DNA from: Iodobacter arcticus
Lineage (GTDB): Bacteria > Pseudomonadota > Gammaproteobacteria > Burkholderiales > Chitinibacteraceae
Reading direction: 5' to 3'
Assembly: GCF_042664895.1 (NCBI RefSeq)
Contig: NZ_JBHTBQ010000014.1
Location: forward strand, 1-64,000
Length of the DNA stretch: 64,000 nt
A program made the translations under genes and the position numbers. A model generated the notes under the pieces. That model saw nothing but the letters and a program-made list of their open reading frames with translations. It was not told the origin of the DNA and did not search any database. Below are positions 43,060 through 50,873 of this stretch, piece by piece. Positions within the stretch are counted from its first letter, which is position 1, and the number at the start of each line of letters is the position of its first letter.

Positions 43060-43890
43060 TTACTTCACCGCGCCGGAGGTCAGGCCGCGTATCAACTGCC
43101 TTGAGAAAATCACATACATAATCAGCACCGGAATCACGGCAAGGCTGAGGGAGGCCAGCACGGCGTTCCAGTCGGTAACGTATTGGCCAATAAACTGTTG
43201 CACACCAAGCGTGACCGTTTTGGTGGAATCGTCTGGCGCTAAAATCAGCGGGAACCACAGATCGTTCCAAACTGGAATCATGGTGAATACCGCCACGGTT
43301 GCCACGGCAGGGCGAATGAGTGGCAGGATGATTTGGAAGAATATTTTAAATTCGCCCACTCCATCGCAACGTGCCGCTTCTTTTAGCTCCTTAGGTACCT
43401 GCGCAATAAATTCGCTAAGTATCATTACTGCCAGCGGCAAGCCTTGGGCGGTATAAACCAGCACCAGCGCGGTAAGGGTGTTGATTAAATCTAGCTTAAC
43501 AATTAGCTCCAGAATCGACACCGTGCCAAGGCGGATCGGCACCATAATGCCGATGGCTAAAAACAGCGCCAACAGTCGATTGCCGCGAAATTTATATTCG
43601 GACAAAGCCCAGGCTGCCATCGCACCAAATAGTAAAATCAGCGTCAGTGAAATCAGCGTCACAGTCAGGCTGTTGCCAAAATAAAGCAGGAAATCAGACT
43701 TGGCCAAAACCTTGTGAAAGCCAATCAGCGAAAAGGTGTCGCTATTGGGCAGTGCTAGCGGATCATCAAAAATCCCTGCGCGGGTTTTGACCGAGTTAAT
43801 TAAAATCAGCACAATCGGAAACAGGGCCAGTAGGGTGTAGCAGAGTAGCGTGAGCTGCACGACCAAGCCAGCCGCTTTGATTTTTTTCAT
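43060..43890 (-). CDS. Sugar ABC transporter permease (MalG type)
   Basis: 276 residues with about six helices. The ATPase-contact loop is EAARCDGVGEFKIFFQIILPLIRP near residue 178-201. The ATG at 43888-43890 begins MKKIKAAGLVVQ; an upstream in-frame start at 44010 reads through the CACAGAG repeat. It forms the channel with the other permease. Confidence 0.92.
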   Translation of the reverse strand: MKKIKAAGLVVQLTLLCYTLLALFPIVLILINSVKTRAGIFDDPLALPNSDTFSLIGFHKVLAKSDFLLYFGNSLTVTLISLTLILLFGAMAAWALSEYKFRGNRLLALFLAIGIMVPIRLGTVSILELIVKLDLINTLTALVLVYTAQGLPLAVMILSEFIAQVPKELKEAARCDGVGEFKIFFQIILPLIRPAVATVAVFTMIPVWNDLWFPLILAPDDSTKTVTLGVQQFIGQYVTDWNAVLASLSLAVIPVLIMYVIFSRQLIRGLTSGAVK

Positions 43891-43958
43891 GGTGTTCTCA
43901 CTTTTATTCAATTCGTTCACAAAACCTAGAAAGCACTCAATCAGGTCAAGTGTGTTAA

Positions 43959-44070
43959 ACCTTGAACCACAGAGAACACCGAGGACACAGAGTTTCACAG
44001 AGAAGGACATACACGCTTGATTTTCTCTGTGTTCTCTGTGCTCTCCTTTTCCTCTGTGGTTTAAGACTTA
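43959..44070. repeat. Inverted-repeat element (CACAGAG/CTCTGTG family), copy 8, between the two permease genes
   Basis: The left arm ACCTTGAACCACAGAG.. runs through GGACACAGAGTTTCACAGAG and the right arm returns as TTTTCTCTGTGTTCTCTGTG to CTCTGTGGTTTAAGACTTA. It is a near-symmetrical copy filling most of the 223-bp gap. Confidence 0.85.
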
Positions 44071-44113
44071 GCGCTATTGCAAGGTGACGCTAAAGTTCTT
44101 GTCGTAACAATAT

Positions 44114-45028
44114 TTACAGCTCAAACCGTTGTAACTTGCGTTGGATAAAGAAGAAATAAGCACCTACGCCGCTTAAAATCACGAGGAACATCATGGTGGC
44201 GACCGCTGCGCCCATGGTGGGGCTGCCTATTTGGCTTTGGTAGCCAAAGAAGGTGCGGTAAAACAGCGTGCCTAAGATATCCGTACTGTAATTTGGCCCA
44301 GCAATCGCGCCTTTCACCGAGTAAATCAAATCAAACGCATTAAAGTTGCCAACAAAAGTTAGGATGGTGACAAGCCCCAGTGTGGGCAGAATCAGCGGTA
44401 GTTTGATTTCCCAAAAAATACGCAGGCTGCTTGCGCCTTCCACATGGGCTGCTTCGACGATATCTTCAGGCACGGCCAAGAGCGCGGCGTAAATCAGCAT
44501 CATTGGAATGCCGACAAACTGCCAGACTGAGATCATCGCCAGCGTAATCAGCGCCGAGCCTTCATCACCTAAAAATGGCGCAAAGTAATCGGCCAATCCC
44601 GCAAAGCCCATGAGCTTTTCACCCACGCCCCACAGCGGCGAAAGAATCAGCTGCCAGATAAATCCAATAATCACCACCGATAACAGGGTGGGCAAGAAAA
44701 TCAGCGTGCGGTAGGTTTTGGCGCCTTTTAAGCTTTTTAGGCTGAGCAAGGTGGCGAGCAATAAGCCAATTGGATTTTGGATTAATAAATGCAGAACAAA
44801 GAATTTACAGTTGTTCCACATGGCATTCCAAAACGCATGTGACCAATCTGGATCAAATAAAATAGTGTGGTAATTGGCAAGGCCAGTAAATGTTTGATGA
44901 CCGCTTTCACTGGTGGTGAAAAAGCTCAGTCGTAAAGTATCGAGCAGGGGTAGGGCGCTAAATACGGAATAGATCAGCAGAGCTGGGGCAAGAAACACCA
45001 GAATATGCCAAGGAACTTTGCGCTGCAT
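44114..45028 (-). CDS. Sugar ABC transporter permease (MalF type)
   Basis: 304 residues, about six helices, with the contact loop EAAHVEGASSLRIFWEIKLPLILP near residue 195. The ATG at 45026-45028 follows GGAGG by seven bases, which fixes this start over the in-frame ATG at 45145. It follows the binding-protein gene after about 300 bp of repeat DNA. Confidence 0.92.
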   Translation of the reverse strand: MQRKVPWHILVFLAPALLIYSVFSALPLLDTLRLSFFTTSESGHQTFTGLANYHTILFDPDWSHAFWNAMWNNCKFFVLHLLIQNPIGLLLATLLSLKSLKGAKTYRTLIFLPTLLSVVIIGFIWQLILSPLWGVGEKLMGFAGLADYFAPFLGDEGSALITLAMISVWQFVGIPMMLIYAALLAVPEDIVEAAHVEGASSLRIFWEIKLPLILPTLGLVTILTFVGNFNAFDLIYSVKGAIAGPNYSTDILGTLFYRTFFGYQSQIGSPTMGAAVATMMFLVILSGVGAYFFFIQRKLQRFEL

Positions 45029-45168
45029 GGCGCGCCTCCGCAAAAAAATGTCGGCAGCGATTCGCCGCCGACCAAGATCCACAGTCGAGTGTGAAAGAGG
45101 AAAAGACTTAATAGGTGGGTTGTAAGCCAATCCTGTCAACGTCAAAAACCATCGAAAAATGATGCTTT

Positions 45169-45290
45169 TGTAGGTTGGGTTAGCAGGTATATTCGCCTAG
45201 TTTTAAGGGCGGATGAACCTGCGTAACCCAACACTTAAGCGTAAACAGAATGTTGGGTTACGCGATAAAGCCTGCTAACCCAACCTACAA
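45169..45290. repeat. Double palindromic repeat, GTAGGTTGGGTTAGC/GCGTAACCCAAC family
   Basis: TGTAGGTTGGGTTAGCAGG starts it and GCTAACCCAACCTACAAA ends it, with GCGTAACCCAAC and GTTGGGTTACGC inside, exactly as in 30752-30900. It lies in the 307-bp gap between the binding-protein and MalF-type genes. Confidence 0.85.
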
Positions 45291-45335
45291 ATGCCCCTTA
45301 AGTTGATAGGATTGGGGTGTAACTCGCCTGAACGA

Positions 45336-46583
45336 TTACTTTTGCTGCGGTTTGTACCACTTAGCAAAGCCAGCTTGTACTTGAGCGGCGGCATCTTTGG
45401 GTGCCAGCTTGCCGTTCAATACTTGACTGTTAACGTTCCACAGCTGGTTTTCCATTGAAGGCTCGCCACGGTTTAAGATTTGCGCGTTCAGGCGGATGGT
45501 CGAACCGCAGCTCTTACGCCATTCCAGCATTTGTTTTGCCACTGGATCTTTAACGGTGATCAGGTGGTTAGACAGGCTAAAGAAACCGGTTACTTTATTG
45601 GTGTAAAGGTCAGCAAATTCCTGGGAAGAAAGCCAAGCCAAGAATTTATAAGCGTCTTCTTTATTTTTGGATTTGCTGTTCACGCCCATACCGATGTCGG
45701 TGTGATCAGAAATCCCACATTTGTCCCCTGCTTTTGCGACAGGAGGTGGGAATGCGCCAAATTCAAAGCTGGCTTCTTTATTGAAATAAGCAATATCCCA
45801 AGAGCCAGTTGGGTAGATGGCGGCTTTACCCATGGCAAATAAATTTTGGCTGTCTGCATAGGTTTGGGCAGAAGCGCCTTTAGACAAATAAGGCGTCCAT
45901 TTGCTCATGGCATCCCAAGCGGCCACAAATTGTGGATCGGTGAATTTTGCTTTGCCGGAGATCAGCGCTTTACGGCCAGCCTCGCCTTTCCAGTAAGGTG
46001 CACCTACGCTGGTGAAGACAATTTGATTGGCTTCCCATTGATCCGCTGTGCCTAGAGCGATAGGCGTATATTTGCCGCCTTTTTTGATGGCTTCGCTGAC
46101 TTTTAGAAATTCATCAGCCGTCTTAGGTGGATTTAGACCTAATTCTTTAAAGATTTTTTTGTTGTAGAAAAAGCCGTGAATCACCGAGGCCATTGGCATG
46201 CAGAAGGCATCTTTGCCATCATCTGTTTGCCATGCCACTTTGGCGGACGCTGGGAAGTTTTCCATGCCTGCTTTGCCATCAAGTTTTTCTAAGCTGCCTT
46301 TTTTATAGTTAGCAAGTGACACGTCAAATGGGCGACAAGTAATTAGGTCCCCTGCTGTGCCACCAGCCAGACGTGCAGTCAGGCTAGAGTCATACTCTGT
46401 AGGGGTAGTCGGAGCAAATTTAACCTGAATGCTAGGGTTCTTTTTATTGAACGCAGGCAATAGCACTTCTTCCCATAGCGCTTTATCATCAACGCGCCAT
46501 GATTCGATGGTCAGTGTGCCAGCTTGTGCTGTACCGGCTGCGAGTAAGGCGGCCAAGACGGCGCTTCGTGCAAGTGTACTCAT
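45336..46583 (-). CDS. Sugar ABC transporter periplasmic binding protein
   Basis: Family 1 solute-binding protein, 415 residues. Signal peptide MSTLARSAVLAALLAAGTAQA, then GTLTIESWRVDDKALWEEVLLPAFNKKNPSIQV. Typical segments include PMASVIHGFFYNKKIFKELGL near 128 and AMGKAAIYPTGSWDI near 250. The ATG at 46583 follows GAGGAGAG by about eight bases. It is the first gene of the importer operon. The substrate is a sugar or oligosaccharide that I cannot name. It is clearly a different subfamily from the binding-protein homologue encoded divergently next to it. Confidence 0.92.
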   Translation of the reverse strand: MSTLARSAVLAALLAAGTAQAGTLTIESWRVDDKALWEEVLLPAFNKKNPSIQVKFAPTTPTEYDSSLTARLAGGTAGDLITCRPFDVSLANYKKGSLEKLDGKAGMENFPASAKVAWQTDDGKDAFCMPMASVIHGFFYNKKIFKELGLNPPKTADEFLKVSEAIKKGGKYTPIALGTADQWEANQIVFTSVGAPYWKGEAGRKALISGKAKFTDPQFVAAWDAMSKWTPYLSKGASAQTYADSQNLFAMGKAAIYPTGSWDIAYFNKEASFEFGAFPPPVAKAGDKCGISDHTDIGMGVNSKSKNKEDAYKFLAWLSSQEFADLYTNKVTGFFSLSNHLITVKDPVAKQMLEWRKSCGSTIRLNAQILNRGEPSMENQLWNVNSQVLNGKLAPKDAAAQVQAGFAKWYKPQQK

Positions 46584-46752
46584 TGTGGTGACTCTCCTCA
46601 GGGTTGACCGCATTTAGCGCTATTTTTTGTACGCTTTATTCGCGGAAAAATCACAATAGCACCCCTGAAAAGGTGACACAAAATCGCACATTTATGCCGT
46701 TGTATTTTTATTAAGTCTTTGATTTGTATTGAATTTGTGTGATTTTGAGTGA

Positions 46753-48189
46753 GTGGGCATGTTACATTTCTTTACATGTAAATATGCACAGGGTTTGGTT
46801 TTGATCAATACGCCGCTACTTGTTCATATGTTTTGCTCTTGCAAAATAAATGGGGGCAAGCAACATTTTTTTACAAATAAGCAAGATAGCTTACGTTATA
46901 GTCCGCTGCATCCTCCCTATAGGTCTCAGATTTTGCTGATTGTTTTCATTAACGCTGCGGTATGCGTACTGTTGCTGGCCTTGCCGGTACGTGCCGAAAC
47001 GCTTGAGGTGCTGCACTGGTGGACCTCTGCATCTGAGCGTCGAGCTGCTGATTTCTTAGTCTCACGCTTAGAAAAAGAAGGCTTGGAGTGGAAAGATGCA
47101 GCGATTCCTGGCGGATCTGGCTTGGGCGCGATGAAGGTATTAAAAAGCCGCGTACTTTCTGATAAAGCACCGCAAGCGGCTCAGCTCATTGGCCCAGCCA
47201 TTGCCGAATGGGGCGATTTGGGATTGTTACTCGAGCTAGATGGTGTGGCTAAGCAAGCCAAATGGGGCGCTTCGATTTTGCCCACACCCTATGCCTCGGT
47301 TCGGCTACGCGGCCATGTAATTGCTGCACCATTAGGCGTGCACCGTATCAATACCTTGTTTTATAACCAGAATATTTTCAAACAATTGGGCTTGCAGCCG
47401 CCACAAAATTGGCCAGAGTTTGAGCGGGCAGCAGATAAAATAAAACGCGCGGGCTTTATCCCGCTCGCGCAAAGTGGCGAGCCTTGGCAGGTGGCTACTT
47501 TGTTTGAAAGCTTGGTACTGAGCGAAGGCGGCCCCGCTTATTATCGAGATCTATTTGTGCGCCGCCGTGCCAATGCTTTTTTCGATCCGCGTTTAGGTAG
47601 AGCCTTAGAGCGGCTGCGCGCTTTGCGCCGCTATATGCCTGATCCTGTGGCTGAGAAATCTTGGACACAGACCGCTAAAATGCTGGCAAAAGATGAAGCT
47701 GCCATGATGATGATGGGGGACTGGGTAAAGGGTGAGCTAAACGCATGGGGCTTGGCGACCGATGTGGATTTTGGCTGTGTGGCGGTGCCGGGAACGGCGG
47801 ATATGCATCTCTATAGCATTGATACGCTGGTGATGTTTGCGGGGAATTACTCGCGGCAGGATGCGCAGGAAAAACTGGCCCAGCTGATTGTTTCCGCTCC
47901 CGTGCAAGCAGGCTATAACCGGATTAAAGGATCGGTGCCCGTGCGGCGCGATGCCGATATTCGCCAGATGGATAGCTGCTCTCGTTCTTCATGGCAAACC
48001 TTTGTAAAAGGCGGCATGGTGCAAGCACCTAGCCTTACTCATCGAATGGCCTCTGATGAAGCCTTAAAAGACGCCATCGTAGCCCAAGTTCATCGCTATT
48101 TTATGGATAGCCAAATGCCCACCAGCGAGGCACAACGCCGAATGGCAGGCATCGTCCGCGCCTTAGGAGCTGGGGAAAAAGATATTTGA
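46753..48189 (+). CDS. GtsA-like glucose-binding-protein homologue (orphan, next to a two-component pair)
   Basis: A family 1 binding protein resembling Pseudomonas GtsA: ETLEVLHWWTSASERRA, GLGAMKVLKSRVLSDKAPQAAQLIGPAIAEWGDLG, APLGVHRINTLFYN and MMGDWVKGELNAWG follow the order of that family. A hydrophobic signal segment sits at residues 58-81. The first ~57 residues look unlike protein and lack a good ribosome site, so the real start may be further in, for example TTG at 46933. It has no permease of its own strand and leads toward the response regulator and kinase genes. I infer a sensing role; transport is also possible. Confidence 0.78.
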   Translation: MGMLHFFTCKYAQGLVLINTPLLVHMFCSCKINGGKQHFFTNKQDSLRYSPLHPPYRSQILLIVFINAAVCVLLLALPVRAETLEVLHWWTSASERRAADFLVSRLEKEGLEWKDAAIPGGSGLGAMKVLKSRVLSDKAPQAAQLIGPAIAEWGDLGLLLELDGVAKQAKWGASILPTPYASVRLRGHVIAAPLGVHRINTLFYNQNIFKQLGLQPPQNWPEFERAADKIKRAGFIPLAQSGEPWQVATLFESLVLSEGGPAYYRDLFVRRRANAFFDPRLGRALERLRALRRYMPDPVAEKSWTQTAKMLAKDEAAMMMMGDWVKGELNAWGLATDVDFGCVAVPGTADMHLYSIDTLVMFAGNYSRQDAQEKLAQLIVSAPVQAGYNRIKGSVPVRRDADIRQMDSCSRSSWQTFVKGGMVQAPSLTHRMASDEALKDAIVAQVHRYFMDSQMPTSEAQRRMAGIVRALGAGEKDI

Positions 48190-48216
48190 TTAGCAAAATG
48201 TTAAATAGCGAAAACC

Positions 48217-48270
48217 CAAATCTTGAACCACGGAGAACACCGAGGACACGGAGTTTCACGGAGAAAACCT
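48217..48270. repeat. Single arm of the CACAGAG element, copy 9
   Basis: CAAATCTTGAACCACGGAG, AACACCGAGGACACGGAG and TTTCACGGAGAAAACC make a left-arm copy just after the binding-protein homologue. Confidence 0.7.
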
Positions 48271-48340
48271 ATTTTGAATTGAGCCGTTTTTTAGGTTTTG
48301 AGTCGTTTCAAGCTCAGTAAAATACATTTATATCGCGACT

Positions 48341-48581
48341 CATAGCGCGGGGCTTAAATCCCCCCTGAAGCACGCCGAAGCGAGGAATAAGCGGCTCGGG
48401 GTTTCGGAAAAGGGGTAGCGAGGCAGCGAGCGAGCAGCCTTTTTCGCCGAGGCGATTATCCGCAGTGAGGGGCCTTCGTGCTGTTCGAGGCGGCCTTCTT
48501 TGCTTACTTTCTTGGCCGTTCAAGAAAGTGAGTCCCCGCGGGGATGCCGCACCTAAATCAACGTGCCGCAGGCACTAAAAA
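48341..48581 (-). repeat. Dispersed ~240-bp intergenic element, copy C
   Basis: The inverted version of copies A and B: GGGCTTAAATCCCCCC, CACGCCGAAGCGAGGAA, CGATTATCCGCAGTGAGGGG, CTTTCTTGGCCGTTCAAGAAAG and finally CAACGTGCCGCAGGCAC. It fills most of the 434-bp gap between the binding-protein homologue and the regulator gene. Confidence 0.8.
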
Positions 48582-48623
48582 GATAAGCAATGTAACGCCA
48601 GTTACCAAATTAAAAGGCCACCC

Positions 48624-49340
48624 ATGAGTCGTAAAATTTTAGTGGTCGATGACGATCAAAAAACCCGCACCCTGCTTAAAACCTATCTGGAAAAAAACCA
48701 GTACGAGGTTTACCTTGCCCACGATGGTGCTAGCTTTCTGGCGGAATTTGCCCGCTATCAGGAAGAGTTAAGCTTAGTGATTTTGGATGTGATGCTGCCC
48801 GACACCGATGGCTTTGCGCTTTGCCAAGCGGTAAGGCGGCAATCGAATGTGGCGATTATTATGCTGACCGCTAATTCGGATGAAACTGATCGAATTGTGG
48901 GGCTAGAGCTGGGCGCGGACGACTATATTGCCAAGCCCTATAATCCGCGTGAATTACTGGCGCGTATCAAGGCGATTCATCGCCGCAGTGGCTTGGATAG
49001 CTCCATTGCCCCGCGCTACTACCATTTTCTTGGCTTTTGCCTCGATACCGTCGAGCGCAGCCTGACCGATCCGGCGGGGGTGAATGTGGTGCTGACCGGA
49101 TTGGATTTTCAGCTGCTTAAATACTTTGCCGAGCATTCTGGGCAGATATTGGATAGAAATATCCTTGCCGAGCAAACCCGAGGCCGGGATGTGGGGCCGC
49201 TCGATCGATCATTAGATGTGCAAATCAGCCGCTTGCGTCAGCGCCTGCACGATGATGGCAAACAGCCAGAGCTGATTAAAACCGTTAGGGGAGCGGGCTA
49301 TGTTTTCTCCGCCCAAGTGACGAGCAGCCATGCGCCTTAG
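48624..49340 (+). CDS. OmpR-family response regulator (GltR-like)
   Basis: 238 residues: receiver domain (~3-118) with acidic pocket DDDQ near residue 9 and phospho-acceptor aspartate in LVILDVMLPDTDG near 53, then a winged-helix DNA-binding domain with LDRSLDVQISRLRQRLHDD near 197 and KTVRGAGYVF. Its neighbourhood (sugar importer, GtsA-like protein, kinase) mirrors the pseudomonad GltR/GtrS glucose regulators, so control of sugar genes is likely but inferred. It overlaps the kinase gene by 11 bp. Confidence 0.88.
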   Translation: MSRKILVVDDDQKTRTLLKTYLEKNQYEVYLAHDGASFLAEFARYQEELSLVILDVMLPDTDGFALCQAVRRQSNVAIIMLTANSDETDRIVGLELGADDYIAKPYNPRELLARIKAIHRRSGLDSSIAPRYYHFLGFCLDTVERSLTDPAGVNVVLTGLDFQLLKYFAEHSGQILDRNILAEQTRGRDVGPLDRSLDVQISRLRQRLHDDGKQPELIKTVRGAGYVFSAQVTSSHAP

Positions 49341-50778
49341 CCCTTGGGCGCGGCGCTTGATGCCGCCTTCTTTACTGGGCCGTCTATCGCTCGTCATGGT
49401 GCTCGGGGTGCTGACCACCATGCTGATTGGTAACTGGTTGTGGGCCAATCAGCTTAAAACCAAAGCCGCGCTAGAGGTCGGTGCGGCTGCTCAGCATATT
49501 GGCGCTGGGGCTGCCAGTGCGGTGCGTTTTTTTCAAAGTTTGCCGCCGAATTATCGCCCCATCCTGATCGAGCAATTGCGCGATATGGGCGGCACTCGAT
49601 TTTTTGTTAGCGTTAATCGTGCACCCGTCGAGATCCAAGATATCCCCGAATCGGCGCTGTCTAAAGCGGTGCTGGACATGGTACGGGTGACTTTAAGCCA
49701 TGATCTGCCAAGGCTATCGGATGTGCGGATTGGCTTTGCTATGCCCGATGGCTTGGTGGTATCGGATGAGGGGGTAACGGTCGCCGATTTACCTGAAGAA
49801 TGGGTACAGCACACCCTGCTGATCAAGCCCCGCCCCGCGCCTGTGTTGGTGATTCAGGCAGAAATCGAGCCGGGTGGTTGGTTGTATTTAGCCACCTTAA
49901 TGCCCGATCCCTACTTTTTAGACAATGGCAATCCATTGCCGTTTGATCGCCTGCTTTTGCAGGGCTTAACCCTTGCTACTGTGTTGCTGCTGTCGATTTT
50001 GGTGGTGAGCTGGATTACCCAGCCCCTTGCAGCGCTGTCCGAAGCGGCGGTCGCTTTTGGTAAGGGCGAATCGCCCGCATTGCCAGAAACAGGCAGCCGC
50101 GAATTTGTGCGCACAGCACGTGCTTTTACCGCGATGAGGGAGAGAATCCAGCTTTATTTGGAAGATCGCGAACGTCTGTTTGCCTCGATATCACATGATT
50201 TGCGCACGCCGATTACCCGGCTGAAATTACGTGCAGAATTGCTTGATGATGAAGAAGCGGGCCAGGCATTTCAGGAGGATTTAGACGAGCTGGATATGAT
50301 GGTGAAAGGCGCTTTGCAAAGCGTAAAAGACACCGATATCCATGAAAACCATACTGAGCTGGCTCTGGATCAACTGATTGGCCGCATGGTAAGGGATGCA
50401 ATGTTGGCCGGGCATGATGTGGTGTATCAGCCCTGTGGTTTAAAAGTGAGCGCCAAGCCGCTGGCTTTGCGCCGTGCCTTAGTTAATCTGCTGGATAATG
50501 CTTTGTTTTACGGCAAAAGGGCGCGTATTGCGGCAAGCCCTGTGGAGGGCGGCGGGGTTTGCATTACCCTGCATGATGATGGCCCCGGTGTGCCTGTTGA
50601 GGCGTTGCCAACGCTGTTTCAGCCTTATACACGCTTGGAGCACGGCAGAAATAGCAATCAGCAGGGCATGGGCTTAGGGCTGGGTATTGCGCAAAATATT
50701 GTGCAGGCTCATGGTGGAAAGCTGAAGCTGAGCAACCATCCGCAAGGGGGCTTATTGGTTTCAGTCACCTTGCCATGA
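49330..50778 (+). CDS. Membrane histidine kinase paired with the GltR-like regulator
   Basis: 482 residues. An N-terminal helix (~17-35), a periplasmic sensor region (~40-205), a second helix (~213-235), HAMP, then the histidine box ASISHDLRTPITRLKLRAE near 287, N box VNLLDNALFYGK near 388 and G boxes DDGPGVP and GMGLGLGIAQNIV. The phospho-donor histidine is within SHDLRTP. It overlaps the regulator gene by 11 bp. The signal may come through the adjacent GtsA-like protein or directly from a sugar acid as in GtrS. Confidence 0.9.
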   Translation: MRLSPWARRLMPPSLLGRLSLVMVLGVLTTMLIGNWLWANQLKTKAALEVGAAAQHIGAGAASAVRFFQSLPPNYRPILIEQLRDMGGTRFFVSVNRAPVEIQDIPESALSKAVLDMVRVTLSHDLPRLSDVRIGFAMPDGLVVSDEGVTVADLPEEWVQHTLLIKPRPAPVLVIQAEIEPGGWLYLATLMPDPYFLDNGNPLPFDRLLLQGLTLATVLLLSILVVSWITQPLAALSEAAVAFGKGESPALPETGSREFVRTARAFTAMRERIQLYLEDRERLFASISHDLRTPITRLKLRAELLDDEEAGQAFQEDLDELDMMVKGALQSVKDTDIHENHTELALDQLIGRMVRDAMLAGHDVVYQPCGLKVSAKPLALRRALVNLLDNALFYGKRARIAASPVEGGGVCITLHDDGPGVPVEALPTLFQPYTRLEHGRNSNQQGMGLGLGIAQNIVQAHGGKLKLSNHPQGGLLVSVTLP

Positions 50779-50873
50779 TGTTTACGCAAAAATTCCCAAG
50801 TGTCGGCATACCTCTTCGCCGTATTGCACGGCCTTTGCCAGCATGCTTTGCCGGAGAGCTTTTGGATGGGTGT

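Noticed and set aside
42896..43270. N-terminal extension of the sugar ATPase by 125 residues
   Set aside because: The extra residues come from the permease gene's opposite frame and a repeat; the family start MATVKLNHLSKSY is at 42895.
48314..48523. 69-codon minus-strand frame in dispersed element C
   Set aside because: The frame is not conserved in copies A and B; most likely non-coding repeat DNA.
50775..50873. Frameshifted remnant of an effector domain after the CHASE-PAS gene
   Set aside because: A short frame ending at ...LGIFA exists but is too short and has no motif of GGDEF, EAL or kinase domains.
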